Origin: Thioalkalivibrio sp. ALJ21
GTDB taxonomy: Bacteria > Pseudomonadota > Gammaproteobacteria > Ectothiorhodospirales > Ectothiorhodospiraceae
Assembly (NCBI RefSeq): GCF_000378605.1
Contig: NZ_KB905155.1
Span: forward strand, 124,001-188,000
Length of the DNA stretch: 64,000 bases
Direction of reading: 5' to 3'
Numbering within the stretch: position 1 is the stretch's first letter; the number at the start of each line of letters is the position of its first letter. The notes beneath the pieces are model-generated. The model ran no database searches, was not told the origin of the DNA, and saw only the letters and a list, made by a program, of their open reading frames with translations. The position numbers were made by a program, and so were the translations under genes. Below are positions 37,874 to 45,941 of this stretch, one piece after another.

Positions 37874-39232
37874 GTGCCGGCGTTGACGCTGGCCGAACGC
37901 ATCGAGGCCCAGCGCCGACGGCTGGTATCGCTGGTGCAGGATACCGACCTGACGCGGCTGCCGCGCTGGAAGGCCCTGCTGCTCGGGATCGTGCGGGGTG
38001 CGGGCGCGATCGTGCACGAGGCCAAGGAGGGTCAGCTCACGCTGCGCGCGATGAGTCTGGTTTACACCACGCTGCTGTCGATCGTCCCGCTGATCGCGCT
38101 GTCGTTCTCCGTACTCAAGGCCTTCGGCGCGCACAACGCGGTCGAGCCGGTGGTGTTGGGGTTTCTCGAGCCCCTGGGGGAGCAGGGGGTCGAGATCGCG
38201 AACAACGTGATCGAGTTCGTCGACAACATGCGGGTCGGCGTACTCGGTTTTGTCGGTCTGCTGTTCCTCGTCTACACCGTGATCGCGCTGGTGCAGAAAA
38301 TCGAGCTGGCGTTCAACACCATCTGGCGGGTCGAGAACAGTCGCAATTTCGCCCAGCGCTTCTCCAACTACCTGTCGGTGATCCTGATTGGTCCGCTCCT
38401 GGTGGTCTCCGCCCTGGGGATCACCGCGACGGTAATGTCCACCACGGCCATGCAGACCCTGGCCGGGATCGAGCCGTTTGGCACGCTGATCACCGGCGCC
38501 TCGCGCATGGTTCCGTATCTGTTGATCATGGCGGCGTTCACCTTCATCTACGTGTTTGTGCCAAACACTCGAGTACGGTTGTTCCCGGCCCTGGTCGGGG
38601 CCGTCGTGGCCGGGTTGCTGTGGCAGAGCGTGGGCTGGGGCTTTGCGACCATGGTGGCCGGGTCTACGCGCTATGACGCGATCTATTCGGGCTTTGCGAT
38701 CATGATCCTGCTGCTGATCTGGATCTATCTGGCCTGGCTGATCCTGCTGATCGGGGCGAATGTGGCCTTCTACGTGCAGCACCCCGAGTACATGACGGTG
38801 CGCGGCCTGCGCCTGCGCCTGTCCGGCGCGGCGCGTGAACGCATGGGCCTGCACCTGATGCAGCAGGTGGGCCAGCGTTTCCTCGACGGCCGCTCGCCGC
38901 CAACACTGGATCATGTGGCGCATGACCTGTCAGTGCCGGGCAATGCACTGGGCGAGGTCGCGCAGGCGCTCGAGTCGGCGGGTCTGCTGGTGCGGGCCGG
39001 CACCGATGCCACCTGTTATGTGCCGGGGCGTGATCTGGAGCGGATTCGGGTGGACGAGATCCTGGAGGCCCTGCGCCAGGATGCGGATGCCCGCGCCCTG
39101 CGCCGTTTGCAGGGCGACCCGGCAGTCGAGGCCACGCTGGAGGAACTGGAGGTCGCACGCCGGGACCATCTGGACGGGCGTACGCTGCGCGACCTGCTGA
39201 AAAGCGAGGGGGCCGCGGCGGCGGCCACCTGA
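37874..39232 (+). CDS. YihY/virulence factor BrkB family membrane protein
   Basis: A 452-residue protein with about six membrane spans in the first 300 residues, beginning at LTLRAMSLVYTTLLSIVPLIALSFSVLKAFG, followed by YRYDAIYSGFAIMILLLIWIYLAWLILLIGANVAFY-type sequence and a ~150-residue cytoplasmic tail with a winged-helix look (LDHVAHDLSVPGNALGEVAQALESAGLLV). Formerly called RNase BN; no nuclease activity is expected. Role unknown. It starts at a GTG 36 bases after the YdbL-like gene. Confidence 0.88.
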   Translation: MPALTLAERIEAQRRRLVSLVQDTDLTRLPRWKALLLGIVRGAGAIVHEAKEGQLTLRAMSLVYTTLLSIVPLIALSFSVLKAFGAHNAVEPVVLGFLEPLGEQGVEIANNVIEFVDNMRVGVLGFVGLLFLVYTVIALVQKIELAFNTIWRVENSRNFAQRFSNYLSVILIGPLLVVSALGITATVMSTTAMQTLAGIEPFGTLITGASRMVPYLLIMAAFTFIYVFVPNTRVRLFPALVGAVVAGLLWQSVGWGFATMVAGSTRYDAIYSGFAIMILLLIWIYLAWLILLIGANVAFYVQHPEYMTVRGLRLRLSGAARERMGLHLMQQVGQRFLDGRSPPTLDHVAHDLSVPGNALGEVAQALESAGLLVRAGTDATCYVPGRDLERIRVDEILEALRQDADARALRRLQGDPAVEATLEELEVARRDHLDGRTLRDLLKSEGAAAAAT

Positions 39233-39247
39233 GTCCCGGCGCCGGGC

Positions 39248-39862
39248 TTACTGGCGCTGGGCCTCGAATTCGATGATCAGCTCGATCTCGTCACCCACGA
39301 TGTCGCGCGTCAGGCCATAGGTCATGCCGAAGTCCGAGCGGTCGAAGCTGCCGCGCATCGAGGCGCCCAGCACGTAGGGCCGTCCGAACACCCCACCGAG
39401 CGGAAACGGATAGCGACCGACCTTGTTGATCGTGACGTCCAGGGTCACCGGGCGGGTCTCGCCCAGCAGCTCCAGGTCGCCGGTCAGGCGTCCGGTGTCG
39501 TCGCCGGTGGGCTCGTACTGGGTCGCGGTGAAGCGCATCTCCGGGTATTCCGCGACATTCAGGAAGTCATCGCTGCGCAGGTGGTCGTCGCGCTCCTCGT
39601 GGTTGGTGAACACGCTGTCGGTCTGCACGACGAAATACCCTTCGCGCAGTTCCCGGGTCTGCGGGTCGAAGGTGAACTCGCCCTCGGCCTCCAGAAACAT
39701 GCCCAGCACCTTGGCGTAGCCGGCATGATCCACCAGAAAGCCGACTGCAAAGTGTTCCGGGTCGATCTCCCAGCGATCGGCCTGGGCCAGCGCGGAGACG
39801 GGGAGGGCCAGGGCCAGCAGACCGGCCAGGAGCAGGGAGCGTGGGGTGCGGGCGTGGATCAT
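39248..39862 (-). CDS. YceI family periplasmic protein
   Basis: A 204-residue protein with a clear signal peptide (LLLAGLLALALPVSALAQ) and the lipocalin-like YceI fold: WEIDPEHFAVGFLVDHAGYAKVLGMF, EMRFTATQYEP, GDLELLGETRPVTLDVTIN and FDRSDFGMTYG. YceI proteins bind isoprenoids or other long hydrophobic chains in the periplasm. Its start overlaps the stop of the CDP-alcohol phosphatidyltransferase gene by 4 bases, so the two are coupled. That links a lipid-binding protein to a lipid-headgroup enzyme. Confidence 0.9.
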   Translation of the reverse strand: MIHARTPRSLLLAGLLALALPVSALAQADRWEIDPEHFAVGFLVDHAGYAKVLGMFLEAEGEFTFDPQTRELREGYFVVQTDSVFTNHEERDDHLRSDDFLNVAEYPEMRFTATQYEPTGDDTGRLTGDLELLGETRPVTLDVTINKVGRYPFPLGGVFGRPYVLGASMRGSFDRSDFGMTYGLTRDIVGDEIELIIEFEAQRQ

Positions 39863-40635
39863 GTCGAACCTCCGGGACGATGACGGTGTAGCCAGTGGAT
39901 GTCGGTGGCGAACGAGCCGGTCAGGGCCGCAAGCCCCGCCAGGGCGACGGCGATCGCCGCCATCGGGGGCAGGCCCGGGAGCAGGGCGACCAGGAGTACG
40001 CCGGTCTGCAGCACGCAGACCGCCTGGCGCCGACGGCTCGGGGGCAGGTCCGCGCCCAGCCAGGGCCAGATGCGCTGCACACCCAGGAACAGATAGCGCA
40101 TGGCGCCGATCAGCACGACCCAGATCCCGACCGCGGTCATCCACCAGACCAGGATCGAGAGGGCGAGGATGATGGCCGCATCCAGCTCCATGTCGAAGCG
40201 GGCGCCGAAGGCCGTGCGGCTACCGGTGCGGCGGGCAACGGCACCGTCCACGCCGTCCAGGATCAGGGCCGCTGCGGCGAGTCCCAGGACCCACAGCAGT
40301 ACGACCGTCTCGGGGGCGGCAGCGGCCGCCAGAATGAGTGCCCCGAGCGGGGTCGCGATCGCGGCGCGGGCCAGGGTTACGCGGTTGGCGGGCCCGGGTC
40401 CGCGCTGCTGTTCTGTAAGCCCGGTCTGGGGTGTGTTCAGGACCAGTATCATACCTAGCAGGAGCCAGATCCCGACGTGCGCGATCAGCAGCGGGGTGAC
40501 AGTGCCGATCTGCCAGCCCAGCAGCGCGGACAGTGCGAGGCCGCCCGCGCCGGCCAGCGCCCAGTCCCGCGCCCAGGTGCGCAGGCCCGTGCGCGCGCGT
40601 TCCGGCCAGCGGTTGGAGGTCAGCGTGGAATCCAT
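39859..40635 (-). CDS. CDP-alcohol phosphatidyltransferase family protein
   Basis: A 258-residue polytopic membrane protein. The family signature D-G-x2-A-R-x8-G-x3-D-x3-D is seen as DGVDGAVARRTGSRTAFGA followed by RFDMELD. These enzymes move a phosphatidyl or similar group from a CDP-linked donor to an alcohol acceptor. The N-terminal ~60 residues add extra membrane spans. It is the first gene of a two-gene minus unit with yceI and faces the dehydrogenase-pterin-glycosyltransferase genes across a 112-base gap. The acceptor is unknown. Confidence 0.88.
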   Translation of the reverse strand: MDSTLTSNRWPERARTGLRTWARDWALAGAGGLALSALLGWQIGTVTPLLIAHVGIWLLLGMILVLNTPQTGLTEQQRGPGPANRVTLARAAIATPLGALILAAAAAPETVVLLWVLGLAAAALILDGVDGAVARRTGSRTAFGARFDMELDAAIILALSILVWWMTAVGIWVVLIGAMRYLFLGVQRIWPWLGADLPPSRRRQAVCVLQTGVLLVALLPGLPPMAAIAVALAGLAALTGSFATDIHWLHRHRPGGST

Positions 40636-40747
40636 GGCTCGAGTGTAGTCCTCACAGTGTTAAGGACCGAGGATACGCCCGCGAGTTGCCGGGAATCACG
40701 ACCATCGACCACACTGGCCCCATGCCGGACGATGATCGAACCGCTCC

Positions 40748-41734
40748 ATGAGCGCTCCCCGTGCCACCGCCTTCTGGGTCACCGGACCCGGCCGGGGCGA
40801 GTTGCGTGACGAGCCGCTGGAGGCGCCCGGTGCCGACGAGGTGCGGGTGCGCAGTCGCTATTCCGCGATCAGCCGCGGGACCGAGTCTCTGGTGTTTCAT
40901 GGCCGCGTCCCCCCCAGCCAGTACGCCGCGATGCGCGCGCCTTTTCAGACAGGCGACTTCCCGGCGCCGGTGAAATACGGCTATATCAGTGTCGGCGACG
41001 TCGTCGAGGGCCCCGGGGCGGGGCAGACGGTGTTCTGCCTGCACCCGCACCAGTCGGAGTATGTCGTGCCTGCCAGTGCGGTGGTGTCCATTCCCGAGGG
41101 TGTGCCCGCCGAACGTGCGGTACTGGCGGCCAACATGGAGACGGCGATCAACGCGGTCTGGGACAGCGCCGTCGGTCCCGGGGATCGTATCGCTGTGATC
41201 GGCGCGGGCGTGGTGGGCCTGCTCGCCGCCTGGTTGTTGCGAAGGATTCCCGGAACCGAGGTCTCCGTGGTCGACCCCAACCCTGCGCGCGAAGACATCT
41301 GTGCCGCACTCGACCTGAACCTTCTGACCCCGGAGCAGGCCGCCCAGGACGCCTTCTTGCAGGACCTGGACCTGGTGGTGCATGTCAGCGGCAACCCGGC
41401 CGGTCTGCGTCAGGCACTGAGCCTGGCGGGCGTCGAGGCGCGGGTGGTGGAGATGAGCTGGTACGGTGACCAGCCGGTGGATCTGCCGCTGGGCGAAGGC
41501 TTCCACGCACGCCGCCTGACCCTGCGCAGCTCGCAGGTCGGGCGTATCCCGCCCGAGCGGGCGCCGCGCTGGGATTACCGGCGACGGCTGGCGCTCGCAC
41601 TTGCACTGCTCGACGACCCGGCCCTGGACGGTCTCATTACCGGCGAGGATGCGTTTGTCGATCTCCCGGTCGTGATGCAACGGGTGACAGGGCCAGAGGC
41701 GGACCGTACGCTGTGCCACCGCATTCGCTACTGA
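40748..41734 (+). CDS. medium-chain dehydrogenase without catalytic zinc site, BchC-like
   Basis: A 328-residue MDR-family oxidoreductase. The NAD(P) fold shows as [17 protein letters not shown] and an acidic VVDPNPAR. Where zinc enzymes have Cys-Gly-x-Asp-x-His, this protein reads [13 protein letters not shown], as in BchC-type dehydrogenases, so catalytic zinc is probably absent. The structural-zinc cysteines are also missing. It is the first of four same-strand genes (dehydrogenase, pterin-synthase fold, GT4, methyltransferase) that seem to form a pathway. No photosynthesis genes are nearby. Confidence 0.8.
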   Translation: MSAPRATAFWVTGPGRGELRDEPLEAPGADEVRVRSRYSAISRGTESLVFHGRVPPSQYAAMRAPFQTGDFPAPVKYGYISVGDVVEGPGAGQTVFCLHPHQSEYVVPASAVVSIPEGVPAERAVLAANMETAINAVWDSAVGPGDRIAVIGAGVVGLLAAWLLRRIPGTEVSVVDPNPAREDICAALDLNLLTPEQAAQDAFLQDLDLVVHVSGNPAGLRQALSLAGVEARVVEMSWYGDQPVDLPLGEGFHARRLTLRSSQVGRIPPERAPRWDYRRRLALALALLDDPALDGLITGEDAFVDLPVVMQRVTGPEADRTLCHRIRY

Positions 41735-41765
41735 TCCCGCCCGCACAATCACGCAAGGAAACCGC

Positions 41766-42164
41766 ATGTACAGCCTGAATGTCCGTGACCACTTCATGAT
41801 CGCCCACAGCTTCTCCGGCGAGACGTTCGGCCCGGCGCAGAACCTGCACGGCGCTACCTATGTGGTGGACGTGACCTTTCGTCGCGCGGCACTGGATGCC
41901 GATGGCCTGGTGGTGGATATCGGTCGGGCAAGCGAGGTCGTGCGGGCCATCCTGGGCGAGCTCAATTACCAGAACCTCGACGAGCGCGAAGACTTTCGCG
42001 GGCAGAACACGACCACCGAGTTTCTGGCCCACGCGATCCACCAGCGCGTGGCGCAGGCCATTGCCCAGGGGGAGCTCGGTGAGTCGGCCCGGGGGCTGGA
42101 TGCCGTCGCGGTGACCCTGCACGAGTCCCATGTGGCCTGGGCGAGCTACGAGGGCGCTCCCTGA
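41766..42164 (+). CDS. 6-pyruvoyl-tetrahydropterin synthase/QueD-fold protein, catalytic residues altered
   Basis: A 132-residue T-fold protein. In QueD/PTPS three His ligands bind zinc and a Cys lies in the K-C-x2-x-LHGH motif. Here H14 (MIAHSF) and H28 (NLHGATY) are kept, but the third ligand is Ala30 and the Cys position is Ala24. The catalytic Asp-His pair (LDHHYLN in QueD) reads LNYQNLDE. The glutamate of the final motif ([11 protein letters not shown]) is kept. It is therefore unlikely to be a normal QueD and may catalyse a different pterin step or bind one. It ends 3 bases before the GT4 gene. Confidence 0.82.
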   Translation: MYSLNVRDHFMIAHSFSGETFGPAQNLHGATYVVDVTFRRAALDADGLVVDIGRASEVVRAILGELNYQNLDEREDFRGQNTTTEFLAHAIHQRVAQAIAQGELGESARGLDAVAVTLHESHVAWASYEGAP

Positions 42165-42167
42165 GAT

Positions 42168-43211
42168 ATGCCCGAGCTTGGTTTCGTGGTCCCGGGGGCA
42201 CTGGACCAGCCCACCGGCGGGTACCGCTACGACGCGCGCATGATCGCCGGGCTGCGCGAGCAGGGCTGGCGGATCGAGCTGCGCGAGCTGCAGGGCCAGT
42301 TCCCCGGGCCTGATGGGCGCGCGGAACGAGCCCTCGAAGAGGTCCTGGCGGGCTTTCCCGATGGCATGCGGGTGCTGCTCGATGGACTGGCCGCGGGTGC
42401 GTATCCCGCCACCTTGCAGCGTCACGCAGCGCGCCTGCGGCTCGTCTACCTGATGCATCACCCGCTGGGCCTGGAGGCGGGGCTTGTGCCCACGCGCTCG
42501 CGCGAACTGCTCGCGTCCGAGCGTGCGGCCGTGGCCCTCGCCTCGCGGGTGGTCGTGACCAGTGACTATACGCGGGCGCAGGTGGCCGACTGGGGTGTGC
42601 CGTCCGAACGCCTTTGCAGCATCCCGCCTGGCGTGGAACCGGCGCCGCTAGCCCGTGGCCCGGAGGACGGGGTGCCGGTGCTGTTATGCGTGGCCGCCTG
42701 GGTGCCCCGCAAGGGACAGCTCGAGCTGGTGCGCGCGCTGACCGGCCTGCGCGATTGGTCCTGGCGGGCCGAGCTGGCCGGTGCCATGGATCGCGACCCG
42801 GACTACACGTCCGCTGTGCGTGCGACCATTGCCGAGAGTGGTCTGGGTTCGCGGATCTCGGCCCCGGGCGTGCTGACACGCAAGGGCTTGGCGGAGCGAT
42901 ATGACCAGGCCTCGATCTTCGTGCTGCCGAGCGCCTACGAGGGCTTTGGCATGGCCTTTACCGAGGCGATGATGCGCGGGCTCCCAGTGATCGGGACCAC
43001 CGGTGGGGCTATCCCCCGGACTGTGCCGGAGACCGCCGGCCTGCTGGTGCAGCCCGGCGACGTGGACGCCTTGCGCCGGGCGCTGGAAAGCCTGCTGTGC
43101 GACTCCGAACAGCGTCGGGGCATGGGCCGCGCGGGGCGCGCGCATGCCGAGTCGTTGCCGGGCTGGACGGAGGGTGCCCGTCGTCTGGCCCAGTGGCTAG
43201 GGAAACACTGA
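42168..43211 (+). CDS. GT4 family glycosyltransferase
   Basis: A 347-residue GT-B enzyme. N-terminal GALDQPTGGYRYDARMIAGL and the C-terminal nucleotide-sugar domain from VPVLLCVAAWVPRKGQLELVRAL to the E-x7-E motif in YEGFGMAFTEAMMRGLPVIGT are plain. It lacks a signal and membrane span, so it acts in the cytoplasm. It follows the pterin-fold gene by 3 bases, so its acceptor may be the product of that pathway. The final Gly-Lys-His-stop is encoded by the left end of an inserted MITE-like element, so the native C-terminus may have been changed. Confidence 0.87.
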   Translation: MPELGFVVPGALDQPTGGYRYDARMIAGLREQGWRIELRELQGQFPGPDGRAERALEEVLAGFPDGMRVLLDGLAAGAYPATLQRHAARLRLVYLMHHPLGLEAGLVPTRSRELLASERAAVALASRVVVTSDYTRAQVADWGVPSERLCSIPPGVEPAPLARGPEDGVPVLLCVAAWVPRKGQLELVRALTGLRDWSWRAELAGAMDRDPDYTSAVRATIAESGLGSRISAPGVLTRKGLAERYDQASIFVLPSAYEGFGMAFTEAMMRGLPVIGTTGGAIPRTVPETAGLLVQPGDVDALRRALESLLCDSEQRRGMGRAGRAHAESLPGWTEGARRLAQWLGKH

Positions 43212-43497
43212 TCCATGTACACGCTCGCGTGGGTACCCCAGGTTTTCCGAGACAAGGCGCGGTGCGCAGCCTGTAGTGCTTCTACCGGTCCGTTGTTGAT
43301 TGATTCGGGCCGCAACGCAGGATCAGGGAACCTGGGGTGCCAACCGCGAAGGGGCTCGGCCGCCCGTTGTTATCAAAAACGGGCATGCGCACGGCGTTGC
43401 GGCTCCCTTGTGCAGAATGACTGCACGGCAGTCGCCGCGCCTTGTTCGCACGCAAAAGCGACGAAGCAGCGAGCGTGTACATGGATCAGTGTTTCCA
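43200..43497. mobile_element. MITE-like element with 28-bp perfect terminal inverted repeats
   Basis: 43201-43228 and 43469-43496 are exact inverted copies of one another, starting GGAAACACTGATCCATG. Weaker inverted similarity continues inside (TTTTCC...ACAAGGCGCGG near 43242-43262 against CCGCGCCTTGTTCGCACGCAAAA near 43436-43458; GCCGCAACGC against GCGTTGCGGC). No protein is encoded. The ends match the short GGGAAACACTGATC palindromes elsewhere in the window, which may be internally deleted relatives. The element fills the whole 301-base gap between the GT4 and methyltransferase genes and overlaps the GT4 stop. Confidence 0.82.
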
Positions 43498-43512
43498 TGG
43501 AGGCGGCCTGAG

Positions 43513-44313
43513 ATGCCCGAACGCTTTGCCGGGGACTGGCTGGCCCTGCGCGAACCCGCGGATCATGCGGCCCGACCGGACTCTCTGCTCGGCCCCTTGA
43601 ACGACGCGCTTGCTCTATGCGAATGGCCTCTGCAGGTGATGGATCTGGGCAGCGGGGCCGGTTCCAACCTGCGTTACCTGGCGCCGCGCCTGACGGGGCC
43701 GCAGCACTGGACCCTGGTGGATCATGACGCCGATCTTCTGGCGACCATCGCGGCTCCGCACGAGGCCGTTACCATCACCCCGCAGGTGCTCGATTTCTCG
43801 GGTGGGCCACCCCCGATCCCGCCGGATGCAGGTCTGGTGACGGCCTCTGCCCTGCTGGATCTGGTTTCGGCGAACTGGCTCGACCGCCTGGTGATGACGC
43901 TGATCGAATCGCCGGTCCCGGCGCTGTTCGCGCTCAGCTACGATGGGCGCATCGAGTGGAGCCACCCGCATGCGGCCGACGAGCGCGTGCGTACCGCAGT
44001 GAATCGCCATCAGCGTACGGACAAGGGCTTTGGCCCGGCCCTGGGGCCCGATGCCGCGGCTTATTGTGCCCGTGCCTTGACCACCAACGGCCTTCGTGTG
44101 ATCACCGAGACCAGTGACTGGCGGCTGGGAAAGGGTCAGGCAGCGCTGGCGGCCGCGTTGATCGGAGGCTGGGCGGAGGCGGCCGCCGAGATGGAGCCGC
44201 AGGGTCGTCCATTGTTCCGGGACTGGGCGCGTTCCCGAGTCAGGGACATCGCGGACGGGCGGGTGCATCTGAGCGTTGGGCACTGCGATATGCTGGTGTT
44301 AGGGAAACGCTGA
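43513..44313 (+). CDS. class I SAM-dependent methyltransferase
   Basis: A 266-residue soluble methyltransferase: motif I is VMDLGSGAGSNLRYLAPRL (about residues 38-56), followed by the acidic TLVDHDADLL and ASALLDLVSANWLDRLV. It starts at the ATG at 43513, which is 16 bases after the MITE-like element, so its promoter or coupling to the GT4 gene may be altered by that insertion. Its stop lies inside another GGGAAAC palindrome. It probably modifies the product of the dehydrogenase-pterin-GT cluster. Confidence 0.82.
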   Translation: MPERFAGDWLALREPADHAARPDSLLGPLNDALALCEWPLQVMDLGSGAGSNLRYLAPRLTGPQHWTLVDHDADLLATIAAPHEAVTITPQVLDFSGGPPPIPPDAGLVTASALLDLVSANWLDRLVMTLIESPVPALFALSYDGRIEWSHPHAADERVRTAVNRHQRTDKGFGPALGPDAAAYCARALTTNGLRVITETSDWRLGKGQAALAAALIGGWAEAAAEMEPQGRPLFRDWARSRVRDIADGRVHLSVGHCDMLVLGKR

Positions 44314-44326
44314 TCAGTGTTTCCCT
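44301..44326. repeat. 26-bp palindrome at the end of the methyltransferase gene
   Basis: AGGGAAACGCTGA and TCAGTGTTTCCCT pair along their whole length if one G-U pair is allowed. It encodes the terminal Gly-Lys-Arg and the stop of the methyltransferase, and is the same repeat type as at 30758 and the ends of the 43200 element. Confidence 0.75.
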
Positions 44327-44447
44327 CGCGTAATTGGCGGGAGTAACTGCGGCGATTGTGTTGTCACATGCCTTGAGGAGAACGTGCAGTTCGCCAGAAT
44401 CCCGCATTGCGGTTGAATCTGGCGGCGCCTGGAGAAGGAGCCCGAAC

Positions 44448-45089
44448 ATGAAAAGACCACAACACTTTTTCAAGGGTGTTGCATGCGTTGCCGGCCTGCT
44501 ACTGGCGGGACCCGCGCTGGCCCAGGATGCAGATTCCGCGTCTGACAAGCCGGGCGCCATGCACGCGCCCACCATCCCCGGTCCTTATGGCTACCCGGGA
44601 ATGCACGGTCAGGGTGGACATCCTGGCGGGCCGGGCATGATGCACCGAGAAGCGGTCCCGGGGCCATATGGCCCAGGCCCCCGGGGGGCTGGCCATAGAG
44701 GCATGATGTACGGGCCCATGGGCCCGGGCCCCCATGGGCCCGGGCATGGTTACGGGCCTGGTTACGGCTACGGGTACGGACACGGGCACGGCTATGGTCC
44801 CGGTTACGGCCAGCGGCCTTATCACGGTCCCTATCACGGAGGGCCGATGCAGTACGGCATGCCGTACGGCCCCGGCGGGAAGGAGCGCATGCGCGACTTT
44901 GAACCGGACTTCGATCCCGAGGACCGCGAGGCGATGCGCGAGCACATGCGCGAACGCCAGGCCGAGCACGAAAAAATGCGCGAGGCACACCGCCAGGCCG
45001 CGGAGCGTGCGCGCGAGGTCTATCGCGAGGAAATGCGCCGTCACCGCGAGGCCATGCAAGAGCAGCAAACCGACGCCAACGGATCCTGA
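44448..45089 (+). CDS. exported Gly/His/Tyr-rich protein with charged C-terminal helix
   Basis: A 213-residue protein: signal peptide cleaved after LLLAGPALAQ, then ~120 residues of low complexity rich in Gly, Pro, Tyr, His and Met (GYGYGHGHGYGPGYG), then a strongly charged helix (REHMRERQAEHEKMREAH) with many Met, Arg and Glu. The His/Met content could bind metal ions and the tail recalls CpxP/ZraP-type periplasmic proteins, but neither is proven. A hairpin (CGCCAGA 44392-44398 / TCTGGCG 44418-44424) lies before the GGAG site. It is followed by another low-complexity exported protein. Confidence 0.7.
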   Translation: MKRPQHFFKGVACVAGLLLAGPALAQDADSASDKPGAMHAPTIPGPYGYPGMHGQGGHPGGPGMMHREAVPGPYGPGPRGAGHRGMMYGPMGPGPHGPGHGYGPGYGYGYGHGHGYGPGYGQRPYHGPYHGGPMQYGMPYGPGGKERMRDFEPDFDPEDREAMREHMRERQAEHEKMREAHRQAAERAREVYREEMRRHREAMQEQQTDANGS

Positions 45090-45166
45090 ATCCTGGCGCG
45101 ACCTACGGGGGCCGGATGTTCGTCCGGCCCCGAATTCACGCAGTCAGCTCCGACGGAGGTTTCGTC

Positions 45167-45856
45167 ATGAGCCAGTCACGCAGTCTTCTCAAGGCCGGGG
45201 TCTTTGGAGCCCTGATGGCCATCCCCTTTACCGTTTCCGCACAGTACGCTCCTGGCGACAATTCCGGTCTTGCGCCTTATTCCGGGCCTTCCGGTCTGGG
45301 TGAACGCCCCGCCTTTGAGAGCGAACGGGGCCACGGTCTGGATCAAGTCCAGGCACCAGGTGGCGGTCCGGGTGGCGACCCGGGTGGCCCGGCTGGCGGC
45401 GCCCCTCCGGGTGGCGCGCCGGGGGGGCCCCCAGGCGGAGCGCCTCCGGGCGGTACCCCGGGCGGTGCACCGCCGCCTGGGCAGGGCGAACCCCCGCAGC
45501 AACGAGACCCGCAACAACGCGATGTAGAGCCGGGCGAGCCCCCGGGCGCGCGTGATCCCCAAGGTCGCGACCCGCAGGGCGCTCCGCCGGGACAAGGGCC
45601 GCAGGGTCAGCCGCCTCAGGGCCAGCCGCCGCAAGGGCAACCGCCCCAGGGCCAGCCACCTCAGGGTCAGCCACCTCAGGGGCAACCGCCCCAGGGCCAG
45701 CCGCCGGGTGGTCAGGATATGCCCCCTCGTGATGCCGAACCCCCGGGTGGGACCAGCGGGGATGGCCCCGGCGATCCTCCCCCGACCGAGGGTGGTATGG
45801 GTGACGAACCGTCCTTTGACGACGACACCGACCTGACCCCGGAGATGAACGATTGA
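45167..45856 (+). CDS. exported collagen-like Gly/Pro/Gln-rich protein
   Basis: A 229-residue protein with signal peptide (GALMAIPFTVSAQ). The mature part is almost wholly Gly-, Pro- and Gln-rich: a GGAPPGGAPGGPPGGAPPGG block, then seven consecutive QPPQG-type pentads, then an acidic C-terminus (DDDTDLTPEMND). It is probably disordered or matrix-like. The GGAGGT site 6 bases before the ATG at 45167 fixes the start; an upstream in-frame ATG has no such site. No anchor is visible, so it is periplasmic or secreted. Confidence 0.75.
   Translation: MSQSRSLLKAGVFGALMAIPFTVSAQYAPGDNSGLAPYSGPSGLGERPAFESERGHGLDQVQAPGGGPGGDPGGPAGGAPPGGAPGGPPGGAPPGGTPGGAPPPGQGEPPQQRDPQQRDVEPGEPPGARDPQGRDPQGAPPGQGPQGQPPQGQPPQGQPPQGQPPQGQPPQGQPPQGQPPGGQDMPPRDAEPPGGTSGDGPGDPPPTEGGMGDEPSFDDDTDLTPEMND
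45608..45712 (+). repeat. seven 15-bp tandem repeats within a coding region
   Basis: Seven copies of a CAGCCGCCTCAGGGC-like unit encode six QPPQG pentapeptides and one QPPGG. Synonymous differences among copies (CCGCCT, CCGCCG, CCACCT) show that they are not a very recent expansion. Copy number could vary between strains by slippage. Confidence 0.9.
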
Positions 45857-45941
45857 CCGTTCCGGGCGAATAACGCGCGGTGCGGACCGTCTGCTACAGA
45901 GGATGTAGGATTGAACTGGAAGGTAAACCGAAAGGTGATGC

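Noticed and set aside
40748-41734. True bacteriochlorophyll BchC
   Set aside because: The zinc-less active-site pattern resembles BchC, but no bch, puf or crt gene lies nearby and the context is pterin-like and lipid-like enzymes.
43200-43497. Complete insertion sequence
   Set aside because: The 28-bp ends fit a transposon, but only ~240 bases lie between them and no transposase is encoded, so I call it MITE-like only.
45608-45712. Possible CRISPR-like array
   Set aside because: The repeats are 15 bp, adjacent without spacers, and in frame with a signal-peptide protein.
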